Below are positions 1 through 5,880 of a DNA stretch of 5,880 nucleotides, piece after piece. The number at the start of each line of letters is the position of its first letter. The first letter of the stretch is position 1. The stretch spans positions 1 through 5,880 of the forward strand of contig SKQJ01000362.1 of NCBI GenBank assembly GCA_007119075.1, in the 5' to 3' direction. This stretch comes from Bacteroidales bacterium (GTDB lineage Bacteria; Bacteroidota; Bacteroidia; Bacteroidales; PUMT01). The position numbers were made by a program, and so were the translations under genes. The notes below the pieces were generated by a model that ran no database searches, was not told where the DNA came from, and was given only the letters and a program-made list of their open reading frames with translations.

Positions 1-692
1 CCGGGGTGGACTATGACATGTGGCTGGGGCCAGCTCCCGAAAGGCCCTTCAACCCCAACAGGTTCCATCATAATTTCAGGTGGTACTGGGATTATGCCGG
101 GGGACTGATGACCGACTGGGGGGTGCATCTCCTGGATTACGGCCTGTTCGGAATGGACAGCTATGTGCCGCAATCCATAACTTCTACCGGGGGAAAGTAT
201 GCGTACCCTGATGATGATATGCAGACTCCTGACACCCAGGTCGCGACCTACGATTTTGGCGATTTCGGACTAATTTGGGATCATACCATAGGCATTTACG
301 GTGCCAACTATAACCGCGGGCACGGTGTTGCTTTTATAGGCGATCACGGCACCCTCGTAGTCGACCGGGGAGGCTGGGAGGTCATTCCCGAAAGGAGCGG
401 CACCGGTGTGAAGGAAGGGCTGGAAGCAGTGCCGCTGCAGAAAAGCACGGGACAGGGGCTGGATCTGCATATGGAGGATTTTATCAGCTCTATAAAGACA
501 AGGGAAAAGCCTAATTGTGACATTGAAATAGGCGCTCATATCGCCCGTTTTGCCCATCTTGGAAATATTTCCTACAGGCTTGGCCGCAAACTTGACTGGG
601 ACGGTCAAAACCAGCAGTTCATAAACGATCCGGAAGCGAATGACCTGGTGAGGGCAGAGTACCGGGCTCCCTGGAACCTGCCACGAGTGTAA
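1..692 (+). CDS. Gfo/Idh/MocA-family NAD(P)-dependent oxidoreductase, C-terminal part (5' truncated)
   Basis: The reading frame is open from the window edge to TAA at 690-692, giving about 229 residues; the N-terminal Rossmann (NAD-binding) half lies upstream. The GTG at 6 is an internal codon, not a credible start. Visible family signatures are YDMWLGPAP followed by PFNPNRFHHNFRWYWDY, then GLMTDWGVHLLD near codons 33-44 from the GTG, which matches the D-x-G-x-H-x-x-D active-site helix of this family. The C-terminal substrate-binding sheet continues with a VAFIGDHGTLVVDRGGWEV strand-turn segment and ends in NLPRV. Known family members oxidise or reduce sugar hydroxyls using tightly bound or free NAD(P). 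The flavour seen here is the one common in Bacteroidota and Planctomycetota, often exported by Tat, but any signal would be outside the window. The DUF1080 gene downstream makes glycoside 3-oxidation a reasonable inference; the exact substrate cannot be read from the sequence. Confidence 0.9.
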   Translation, partial: GVDYDMWLGPAPERPFNPNRFHHNFRWYWDYAGGLMTDWGVHLLDYGLFGMDSYVPQSITSTGGKYAYPDDDMQTPDTQVATYDFGDFGLIWDHTIGIYGANYNRGHGVAFIGDHGTLVVDRGGWEVIPERSGTGVKEGLEAVPLQKSTGQGLDLHMEDFISSIKTREKPNCDIEIGAHIARFAHLGNISYRLGRKLDWDGQNQQFINDPEANDLVRAEYRAPWNLPRV

Positions 693-1555
693 TGGGTACC
701 CTGGAGCTGCTCAGCCTTGCATCCGTTACGGCGCTCAAAGCAGGCGCGGCCATAATGGAGGTCTACAGGCAAAATGATTTCAAGGCTAAACTGAAAGCCG
801 ATGATTCGCCCGTTACCGAAGCCGATCTCCGTTCAGATGCAATTATCTCGGCCTCACTTGCCCGGAGCGGTTTGCCGGTATTGAGCGAGGAAGGCGCGGA
901 TATCCCTTTCGGGGAAAGAGAAAAATGGGGGCTTTTCTGGCTGGTTGATCCCCTTGACGGCACAAAGGAATTTGTAGAGCATTGCGAGGGCTTCACCGTG
1001 AATATAGCCCTTGTAGACCGGCAGACCCCGGTGGCAGGGGTTATTTACGATCCGGTAAATGATGTATTGTATGCCGGGGCCGTTGGCCACGGGGCTGCGA
1101 AATACCCGGGAGCTTCCGGCGTGACTGCCTTTAATTTCCGGCAAAATGATGAGCCGGATAACCTTGATGGTGCAGGGATACGACTCCCCTGTGTCGTTGC
1201 CGGCAGCTACGGGATCACCGGCAGCCGTTCGTTCATGGATGAAAGGACCAGCCGTTTTATAGAGGAGTTCCGGGATATGTATCCGGGAACACGTGTGATC
1301 ATCGGGGGCAGCTCTCTGAAATTCTGCAGGATAGCCGAGGGCTCGGCCGACATCTATCCCCGGTTCAGCAATATTAACGAATGGGATACTGCTGCCGGTC
1401 ATGCGATACTCTCAGCCGCAGGCGGATCCGTGGTTCAGGCCGCCGATACTTCCCGGCCTTTGGTTTACAACAAGCAAAGCCCCTGCAATCCATGGTTCAT
1501 TGCATTCAGGGATCCCGGACTTCTGAAATCTGTTGCCCCCCTGATACCCCGGTGA
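692..1555 (+). CDS. cysQ: CysQ-like 3'(2'),5'-bisphosphate nucleotidase (inositol monophosphatase superfamily)
   Basis: The 287-residue product has the full Li+-sensitive, Mg2+-dependent phosphatase signature: DDSPVTEAD at 37-45, the metal-binding EE pair at 66-67 (SEEG), WLVDPLDGTKEF at 83-94 with D86, D89 and T91, GGSSLKFC at 205-212, and the C-terminal EWDTAAGHAIL at 230-240 with the catalytic-site D232. CysQ hydrolyses 3'-phosphoadenosine 5'-phosphate (PAP) to AMP, clearing the by-product of sulfate assimilation and sulfotransfer; relatives act on inositol or sugar phosphates. It is longer than the roughly 246-residue E. coli CysQ, with extra residues around 135-175. Its ATG overlaps the TAA of the upstream oxidoreductase by one base (TAATG) and no Shine-Dalgarno is visible, so translational coupling is likely. 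No sulfate-assimilation gene (cysD, cysN, cysC, cysH) is in the window, so PAP as the physiological substrate is family-based, not proven; a sugar or inositol phosphatase remains possible. Confidence 0.88.
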   Translation: MGTLELLSLASVTALKAGAAIMEVYRQNDFKAKLKADDSPVTEADLRSDAIISASLARSGLPVLSEEGADIPFGEREKWGLFWLVDPLDGTKEFVEHCEGFTVNIALVDRQTPVAGVIYDPVNDVLYAGAVGHGAAKYPGASGVTAFNFRQNDEPDNLDGAGIRLPCVVAGSYGITGSRSFMDERTSRFIEEFRDMYPGTRVIIGGSSLKFCRIAEGSADIYPRFSNINEWDTAAGHAILSAAGGSVVQAADTSRPLVYNKQSPCNPWFIAFRDPGLLKSVAPLIPR

Positions 1556-1589
1556 ACGGATCGGGCAGCTGTAATATAATGCAAATCAC

Positions 1590-1605
1590 CACCTGCTTGC
1601 AGGTG
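1590..1605. promoter_or_regulatory. Short inverted repeat upstream of the DUF1080 gene
   Basis: CACCTGC at 1590-1596 and GCAGGTG at 1599-1605 are perfect inverted copies around TT; as RNA this would fold as a 6 bp stem with a CTTG loop. A second dyad overlaps it: TTGCA at 1597-1601 and TGCAA at 1604-1608, and another TGCAA sits at 1580-1584. It lies 27 bp before the ATG of the downstream gene and is not followed by a T-run, so an intrinsic terminator is unlikely. An operator or a leader hairpin is possible. The dyads are short and chance is a real alternative. Confidence 0.3.
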
Positions 1606-1632
1606 CAATGTCTAATTAAAAGAGAGCTTAAT

Positions 1633-2334
1633 ATGCAAATGAGAATGTTGTTCCTGATGGTAATCGCGGCATTGACAGCAAATATTGTTTCAGCCCAATT
1701 ACCCGAGCTGGCCCGGACAGAGATCGAAAACGGCTGGGTTTTGCTGTTTGACGGAAAATCGACCGATGGCTGGAAAAGTGCCAGCGGCAATCCCTTCCCG
1801 GAAACGGGCTGGAAAATTGAAAACGGAGTCCTTTATTGCGATCCCTCGGAAGGAAGGGGCGGAGACATAATAACCGAAGGCAAATACTCTGATTTTGAGT
1901 TTTCGATAGAATTCAAGCTGACAAAGGGGGCGAACAGCGGAATTAAATATTTCATTTTTGAGAATTCCACTGTCGGCCTGGAGTTTCAGATACTTGATGA
2001 TGACAACCATCCTGATGCAGCAAGGGGAATAGAAGGAAACAGGACGCAGGGCGGAGTCTATGACATAATGGCTCCTTCAGGCAACAAGAAAAATATGCCG
2101 TTAGGCGAATGGAATCACGCAAGAATAGTATCGCAGGGCCAATATGTGGAGCACTGGTTGAACGGGCAAAAAATCCTCAGTTTTGAACGGAACAGTGAAG
2201 ATTTTTTCAGAAGGGTGGCGAACAGCAAATTTGAAGACCGGGATGGTTTTGCTCAGATAAAGGAAAGCCCGATCCTTCTGCAGGATCATAATGATGTCGT
2301 ATATTTCAGAAATATAAAGATCAGGGAGCTTTAG
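1633..2334 (+). CDS. Secreted 3-keto-disaccharide hydrolase family protein (DUF1080, PF06439)
   Basis: The 233-residue product starts at ATG 1633. The frame is open further upstream, but there it only re-reads the end of the phosphatase gene; the 1633 start directly precedes a signal peptide and has a purine-rich AGAGAG about 6-11 bp upstream. Residues 1-21 form a signal peptide (hydrophobic LFLMVIAALTANIV, cleavage after VSA before Q22), with no lipobox Cys, so a soluble periplasmic protein is expected. The mature domain is a concanavalin-like beta sandwich typical of DUF1080: GWVLLFDGKSTDGWK at 34-48, GGDIITEGKYSDFEF at 76-90, ANSGIKY at 100-106, GLEFQILDDDNHPDA at 115-129, GEWNHARIV at 158-166, VEHWLNG at 172-178 and the closing LLQDHNDVVYFRNIKIREL. 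Characterised relatives cleave glycosides already oxidised at C3, which fits the oxidoreductase two genes upstream. The length is normal for a single-domain member. The substrate is unknown. Confidence 0.9.
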   Translation: MQMRMLFLMVIAALTANIVSAQLPELARTEIENGWVLLFDGKSTDGWKSASGNPFPETGWKIENGVLYCDPSEGRGGDIITEGKYSDFEFSIEFKLTKGANSGIKYFIFENSTVGLEFQILDDDNHPDAARGIEGNRTQGGVYDIMAPSGNKKNMPLGEWNHARIVSQGQYVEHWLNGQKILSFERNSEDFFRRVANSKFEDRDGFAQIKESPILLQDHNDVVYFRNIKIREL

Positions 2335-2362
2335 TCAAACGGCAGTTTTAAATGCCTGCAAG

Positions 2363-2441
2363 ATGCCCCCCGCCTCCGGGCGCGATGCATGAACCCGGCG
2401 GAAATTTTCTGGGCAGATAACCGTATCTCGTCCCGTATTCC
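2363..2441. repeat. Imperfect direct repeat, copy A
   Basis: Copy A matches copy B (2456-2532) over its whole length. The first 28 bases (2363-2390 against 2456-2483) align without gaps and are identical at 24 positions, including ATGCCCCC at the left edge and GCGATGCAT at 2382-2390. The rest is more diverged but keeps blocks in the same order, such as GGCAGATA at 2412-2419 and GTCCCG at 2430-2435. The 28-base head has inverted ends, ATGC and GCAT, around an inner CGCC-TCCG-GGCG (2371-2382) that can form a 4 bp stem with a UCCG loop. A second small hairpin, AGATA-ACCG-TATCT, lies at 2415-2428. The function is unknown. Confidence 0.7.
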
Positions 2442-2455
2442 CGAAGCTGTCCATC

Positions 2456-2532
2456 ATGCCCCCTGGCTCCGGAGGCGATGCATTAACGGAGCAAAATTGT
2501 CCCGGCAGATACCTGTTTCGGTCCCGGAATCC
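2456..2532. repeat. Imperfect direct repeat, copy B
   Basis: Copy B starts 93 bp after copy A. It carries the same left edge ATGCCCCC, the block GCGATGCAT at 2475-2483, GGCAGATA at 2504-2511 and GTCCCG at 2521-2526. After about 31 bases the offset to copy A drops from 93 to 91 bp, a 2 bp deletion relative to A. The outer ATGC/GCAT arms of the head are retained, but the inner stem seen in copy A is not; here the centre is the palindrome CTCCGGAG (2467-2474). Copy B ends just before the candidate promoter of the ABC gene. No third copy was found in the window. Confidence 0.7.
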
Positions 2533-2565
2533 TTTCCCCTATGTGAGGTTTATTTACTAATTTTG
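2533..2565 (+). promoter_or_regulatory. Candidate Bacteroidota-type promoter for the ABC exporter gene
   Basis: TAATTTTG at 2558-2565 matches the Bacteroidota -7 consensus TAnnTTTG exactly. An imperfect -33 element, TTTC (consensus TTTG), lies at 2533-2536 with a 21 bp spacer, near the expected range. Transcription would begin roughly at 2568-2573, leaving a very short leader before the ATG at 2578 or a slightly longer one before the in-frame ATG at 2587. The -7 match is short and AT-rich, so it could be chance, but its position right before the gene supports it. Confidence 0.5.
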
Positions 2566-2577
2566 TGTGATCTAATA

Positions 2578-4380
2578 ATGAGCTTCATGCTGGCTATCGA
2601 AACCCAGAATATCCGGAAAACCTTCGGGAATAAGACGGCGATTGAAAATATTTCTCTCAGGGTGAAAAAAGGCACGATCCATGCGATCCTTGGGCCCAAC
2701 GGATCAGGCAAAACAACCCTTGTAAGGCTTTGCACCACGCTGCTGACTGCCGATAGCGGAAGTATCAGGGTGGGCGGACATGATACCCGGAAACAAGCGG
2801 TAAAGGTCAGGGAAATAATCAGTCTTACCGGCCAGAACGCTTCGGTCGATGAGGAGCTTACCGGTTCTGAAAACCTCATTTTATTTGCAAGGCTGCTGGG
2901 TTATTCTTCTTCTGAATCGGAGAGCAAGTCAAAAAGCCTGCTGAATTTTTTTGAGCTGGCCGATTCCGGGAAACAGCTTGTCAAGTACTATTCCGGGGGT
3001 ATGCGCCGGAAACTTGATCTTGCCATCAGCATGCTCAGAACTCCAGAAGTTCTGTTCCTGGACGAGCCCACCACAGGACTGGATCCGCGGAGCAGAAATG
3101 AGCTGTGGACCATAATAAAGCAATTATCGTCGCAGGGGACCACCATCCTGCTCACAACCCAGTACATGGAGGAGGCCGACCGGCTGGCAGACCGGATCAC
3201 GGTTCTTGACAGGGGCGTCATCATATCGGAGGGTACCAGCGATGAGCTTAAGGCCCATGTCGGGGGAAACATTCTGCAGGTTACCCTGGACGGGGCCGGA
3301 AACCTTGAAAACAGGATCAACGGCAGCCGCCTGGAAAGCCTTCTCGGAAAAGCCGCTGTGATTGACCGTGAAAACGGCAAGCTTACAATTCCGGTGGAAA
3401 CACCCGAACAGGCAATTGAATCGCTCGACAGGATAAGGGGAGAAAAACTTGTCATCACCAATTTTCATCTTACCAGGCCCGACCTTGACGAGGTATTCCT
3501 GGCCCTTACGGGAAGACCGGCCGGCGAAGAGGAGCAGGCCAGGGATGCGGCCGCGTCATCCCGTGCAGACTTACGCAGGGCTGAAATAGGCAGGCTCTTC
3601 GGAAGCCCCGTTTCTGTCAGGCACGCCGGGATAATTACCCAGCACCTGATGTTTGCCTGGCGGGCGCTGCTGAAAATAAAGCACATACCGGAGCAATACA
3701 TTGACGTGCTGGTCACCCCCATAATGTTCACCTTCATGTTCACCTACCTTTTCGGCGGGGCCGTGGCGGGTTCGACCAGGGAGTACCTGCAGTTCCTGAT
3801 CCCGGGTATCCTGGTGCAGACCTTGAGCTTCAACACCATGTATGCGGGGATGAACATTCATACGGATGTTTCAAAGGGTATTTTCGACAGGTTCCGTTCA
3901 ATGCCGGTCTGGCTCCCGGCTCCCCTGGCCGGGATCTTTATCGGCGATGTGTTCCGGTACCTGATTTCCGGGATTGTCGTTATGGTCTTCGGGGTAATGA
4001 TCGGATTCAGGCCCGAGGCCGGGGCAACCGGCATAGCTCTTGCCTTCCTTATCTCGATATTTTTTGCCAGCAGCATTTCCTGGATGGCCGTAATTATCGG
4101 CCTGACTTTCAGGAACGCTTCGGCGGTGATGTCGGTAGGATGGCTCATACTCACCCCCGTAGTCTTTATGTCGAATATTTATGTGGATCCGGCTACCATG
4201 CCGGAATGGCTGCAGAGATACATTGCACTAAATCCCCTGTCCTGGCAGGTCGATGCAGTCCGCAGCCTTCTCTCCGGACGGTTTGAGCTACAGGTGATCT
4301 CCCTGGCCCTTGCAGGGTCGCTGGTCATCGGGCTGTTGCTTGCTCCTGTCGGTATCTACTTCTACCGAAAGGAGAAATGA
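2578..4380 (+). CDS. ABC-2 type exporter, ATPase and permease fused in one chain (DrrA-DrrB type)
   Basis: From ATG 2578 the product has 600 residues. Residues 4-225 are the ATPase: Walker A GPNGSGKTT at 39-47, Q-loop Q86, signature YYSGGMRRK at 137-145, Walker B VLFLDEP at 158-164, D-loop GLD at 167-169, and TTQYMEEAD at 193-201, where the switch His is Gln as in known DrrA proteins. Residues 230-313 form the DrrA-type C-terminal regulatory region ending in LDEVFLALTGR. A charged linker (about 314-350) leads to an ABC-2 permease with about six membrane segments (near 375-395, 404-425, 455-477, 483-508, 515-535, 572-596), including RFRSMP at 438-443 and LNPLSWQVDAVR at 551-562. DrrA and DrrB are usually separate proteins. 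The family exports hydrophobic drugs, lipids or antibiotics across the inner membrane; the cargo here is unknown. One chain can dimerise into a complete transporter. ATG 2587 is an alternative start, and the open frame back to 2389 is judged non-coding. Confidence 0.9.
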   Translation: MSFMLAIETQNIRKTFGNKTAIENISLRVKKGTIHAILGPNGSGKTTLVRLCTTLLTADSGSIRVGGHDTRKQAVKVREIISLTGQNASVDEELTGSENLILFARLLGYSSSESESKSKSLLNFFELADSGKQLVKYYSGGMRRKLDLAISMLRTPEVLFLDEPTTGLDPRSRNELWTIIKQLSSQGTTILLTTQYMEEADRLADRITVLDRGVIISEGTSDELKAHVGGNILQVTLDGAGNLENRINGSRLESLLGKAAVIDRENGKLTIPVETPEQAIESLDRIRGEKLVITNFHLTRPDLDEVFLALTGRPAGEEEQARDAAASSRADLRRAEIGRLFGSPVSVRHAGIITQHLMFAWRALLKIKHIPEQYIDVLVTPIMFTFMFTYLFGGAVAGSTREYLQFLIPGILVQTLSFNTMYAGMNIHTDVSKGIFDRFRSMPVWLPAPLAGIFIGDVFRYLISGIVVMVFGVMIGFRPEAGATGIALAFLISIFFASSISWMAVIIGLTFRNASAVMSVGWLILTPVVFMSNIYVDPATMPEWLQRYIALNPLSWQVDAVRSLLSGRFELQVISLALAGSLVIGLLLAPVGIYFYRKEK

Positions 4381-4441
4381 CAGGCCCGGTTGTAAAGCAT
4401 ACAAGCAGGACAATGAAGTCAAAATCTTAATAATTGACATT

Positions 4442-4921
4442 ATGGATAATGCAGATAAAAAACCGGTGCAGCTTGAAGTGCTGCATTTTGAAACAACCAT
4501 AGACGCAGGGGCCGAAAAGGTTTACGAAACAATGCTGGATAAAAACCATTATGCCGAATGGACAGCACCTTTCAGTCCCGATTCCCGTTTCAGCGGGTCC
4601 TGGGAGAAGGGGACAGAAATCAGATTTTTTGGAACCGACCCGGATGGCAATTCCGGGGGCATGATAAGCAGGGTAAGGGAGAATATCCCGAATAAATTTG
4701 TAAGCCTTGAACCTGTGGGCATAATAAAGGAGGGCGAAGAAATTACCTCCGGTCCGGAAATCGAAGAATGGGCAGGGACTCTTGAAAATTATACTTTTTC
4801 AGACAGCGACGGGAAAACCCTCCTGCAGGTGGATATGCATATCGACCCTAAGTGGCGGGGATTCATGCTGGAAACCTGGCCTGAATCTCTGGATATCCTT
4901 AAGAAGATATGTGAGCGGTAG
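4442..4921 (+). CDS. SRPBCC / AHSA1-like domain protein
   Basis: The 159-residue product is a single START/Bet v1-like (SRPBCC) domain of the AHSA1 type: an N-terminal strand LEVLHFETTIDAGAEKVYETM (11-31, helix-grip entry), HYAEWTAPFSPDSRF (36-50), SWEKGTEIRFF (53-63), a MISRVRENIPNKFVSLEP strand pair (74-91), EWAGTLENYTF (109-119), and a C-terminal helix WPESLDILKKICE. Such domains enclose a hydrophobic cavity and bind lipids or other small hydrophobic ligands; the AHSA1 name comes from the eukaryotic Hsp90 co-chaperone, and most bacterial members have no known ligand. ATG 4442 was chosen because the domain begins right after it and the frame upstream re-reads the ABC gene. The leader is AT-rich without a Shine-Dalgarno. 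The gene sits 61 bp after the exporter, so co-transcription is likely, but a functional link is only inference. The protein is cytoplasmic, with no signal peptide. Confidence 0.85.
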   Translation: MDNADKKPVQLEVLHFETTIDAGAEKVYETMLDKNHYAEWTAPFSPDSRFSGSWEKGTEIRFFGTDPDGNSGGMISRVRENIPNKFVSLEPVGIIKEGEEITSGPEIEEWAGTLENYTFSDSDGKTLLQVDMHIDPKWRGFMLETWPESLDILKKICER

Positions 4922-4966
4922 AAAATTTGGGCTATATTCGCTGCCTGAACCGCGACCACAATTTTA

Positions 4967-5880
4967 ATGGACAAGCTGCGTCTGTATGTTGATATAGCCC
5001 ATCCGGCGTATGCCCATGCTCTGCGATATTTCATCGGCGAAATGAAGCATCGCGGCCACAGCGTGCTGGCCACTGCCCGTGACAAGGATCTCACCCATTG
5101 CCTCCTTAATGCCTGGGGCATAGAATTTGCCAGCAGGGGACAGGGCAGTTTCTCCCTTGCGGGGAAGGCAACGTACCTGGCCGGGATTACCGCCCGGCTT
5201 TTGCCGCAGATCAGAAAATTCAAACCTGATGTTATAGTCAGCTGGTCCTCATATCATGCGGCGCTGATTGGCAGGCTGCTCGGAAAGCCCGTGCTGACTT
5301 TCGAGGACACTGAGACCGTGCCTTTCCAGCACCGGCTCAACAGTCTGTTGTCAAGCAGGATGATTACCCCAGCCTCATTTGAGAAGGATTTCGGGAAAAA
5401 ACATATCCGGTTTGACGGTTACAAGGAGCTGGCAAGCCTGCATCCCGACCGTTTCGAGAGCCTCCCTCTGCCGTCTGTTGTCAGAGAGCCCTATATCCTG
5501 CTTCGTTTTGTCTCCTGGACGGCTTATCATGACAGGGGGCATCCCGGCATTTCCGAAGAGATGAAGAAGAAAATTGCGGTTGCTCTTTCGGAATTCGCCA
5601 ATGTTTATATCTCTTCTGAAATTCCCCTTTCACCGGACCTTGAACGATACAGGCTGCCGGTTGGTTGCGAAATGGTTCATTCGCTGCTCTCCGGGGCAAG
5701 GCTTCTTTTTGGCGAAAGCGCCTCCATGGCGGCCGAAGCGGCCGTGCTCGGGGTCCCTGCCATCTTTATCGACAATACCGGGCGGGGCTATACAAGGGAA
5801 TTGGAGAAAAGATACGGTTTGCTGGTGAATTTCAGAGAGGATCAGCAAAGCGTGCAGGCAGCTCTGGACAGGGCGGTTGC
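4967..5880 (+). CDS. DUF354 glycosyltransferase-like protein (3' truncated)
   Basis: The frame opens at ATG 4967 and stays open for 304 complete codons to the window edge, with no stop. DUF354 (PF04007) proteins have a GT-B-like two-domain fold and are found in archaea and Bacteroidota, frequently near surface-polysaccharide genes; their reaction is not established. Recognisable segments are the N-terminal strand LYVDIAHPAYAHALRYFI (6-23), the GHSVLATARDKDLTHCLL segment (31-48), FKPDVIVSW, LTFEDTETVPFQHRL, RMITPASFEKDFGKKHIRFD followed by GYKELASLHPDRF, YILLRFVSWTAYHD, VYISSEIPLSPDL, MVHSLLSGARLLFGESASM, and AAEAAVLGVPAIFIDNT; the last two match the C-terminal nucleotide-sugar-binding-like half. 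Family members are about 340-390 residues, so 40-80 residues are probably missing. It starts 45 bp after the SRPBCC stop behind an AT-rich leader (ACAATTTTA), so it may belong to the same transcript. There is no signal peptide or membrane segment. Confidence 0.88.
   Translation, partial: MDKLRLYVDIAHPAYAHALRYFIGEMKHRGHSVLATARDKDLTHCLLNAWGIEFASRGQGSFSLAGKATYLAGITARLLPQIRKFKPDVIVSWSSYHAALIGRLLGKPVLTFEDTETVPFQHRLNSLLSSRMITPASFEKDFGKKHIRFDGYKELASLHPDRFESLPLPSVVREPYILLRFVSWTAYHDRGHPGISEEMKKKIAVALSEFANVYISSEIPLSPDLERYRLPVGCEMVHSLLSGARLLFGESASMAAEAAVLGVPAIFIDNTGRGYTRELEKRYGLLVNFREDQQSVQAALDRAV

Larger units (their letters stand above)
2335..2577. other. Non-coding intergenic region with a duplicated element and a promoter
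   Basis: This 243 bp gap separates the DUF1080 gene from the ABC exporter. Most of it is occupied by two imperfect direct copies of an element of about 80 bp (listed separately), followed by a candidate promoter. From 2389 the frame of the ABC gene is open without a stop, giving a possible 63-residue N-terminal extension. I reject it as protein: it resembles no ABC leader, and the two repeat copies keep nucleotide similarity across a 2 bp indel that changes the frame between them, as expected for non-coding DNA. No clear intrinsic terminator follows the DUF1080 stop; there is only a 4 bp GGCA/TGCC pairing at 2341-2356. Confidence 0.6.

Noticed and set aside
854..1402. Minus-strand open frame of 182 codons opposite cysQ
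   Set aside because: It lies entirely opposite a gene with complete catalytic motifs and its translation resembles no family I know. Other minus-strand frames in the window, for example 2988-3461 and 4789-5223, were rejected for the same reason.
1381..1632. Upstream extension of the DUF1080 frame (84 codons)
   Set aside because: It re-reads the 3' end of the phosphatase gene in another frame. The signal peptide begins exactly at ATG 1633, and a signal peptide must be N-terminal.
2341..2359. Possible terminator after the DUF1080 gene
   Set aside because: The GGCA/TGCC or GCAG/CTGC pairings are only 4 bp with large AT-rich loops and no following T-run.
2571..2580. Similarity of TCTAATAATG here to TCTAATTAAA at 1611-1620 as a shared upstream motif
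   Set aside because: Six shared AT-rich bases at different distances from the two starts are expected by chance.
3154..3180. Loss of the catalytic switch His in the ABC ATPase as a sign of inactivity
   Set aside because: Gln in the TTQY(L/M)EEAD motif is normal in DrrA-type ATPases, and all other nucleotide-binding motifs are intact.
4310..4441. Upstream extension of the SRPBCC frame (44 codons)
   Set aside because: It overlaps the conserved last membrane segment of the exporter in another frame, and the SRPBCC domain needs only the part from ATG 4442.

Overview
The window looks like chromosomal DNA of a Bacteroidota member, probably an uncultured Bacteroidales-type organism. The protein families (secreted 3-keto-sugar hydrolase, GLGPAP-type Gfo/Idh/MocA oxidoreductase, DUF354, SRPBCC) are ones common in that phylum. 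One intergenic site fits the Bacteroidota promoter consensus TAnnTTTG, and Shine-Dalgarno sequences are weak or absent. G+C is a little over half by eye. All genes lie on the plus strand, and no RNA gene, CRISPR array, insertion sequence or transposase was seen.

Layout. (a) 1-2334 holds three genes: the C-terminal part of a Gfo/Idh/MocA-family oxidoreductase, a CysQ/inositol-monophosphatase-fold phosphatase whose ATG overlaps the previous stop codon by one base, and, 77 bp later, a secreted 3-keto-disaccharide hydrolase (DUF1080). An oxidoreductase next to a DUF1080 protein suggests oxidative (3-keto) breakdown or rearrangement of glycosides; the phosphatase between them is the unexpected partner. 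(b) 2335-2577 is a 243 bp intergenic region holding two imperfect direct copies of an element of about 80 bp (period about 92 bp), then a candidate promoter. (c) 2578-4921 holds a fused ATPase-permease ABC exporter of the DrrA/DrrB type and a small SRPBCC (AHSA1-like) protein 61 bp downstream. (d) 4967-5880 is the first 304 codons of a DUF354 glycosyltransferase-like protein that runs off the window.

The first three genes may act together on sugars. The ABC exporter probably starts its own transcription unit, and the SRPBCC and DUF354 genes may be read from it. I do not see convincing evidence of a wholly new system. The points most worth a second look are the duplicated intergenic element, the single-chain DrrA-DrrB fusion, and the phosphatase inside a 3-keto-sugar gene set.
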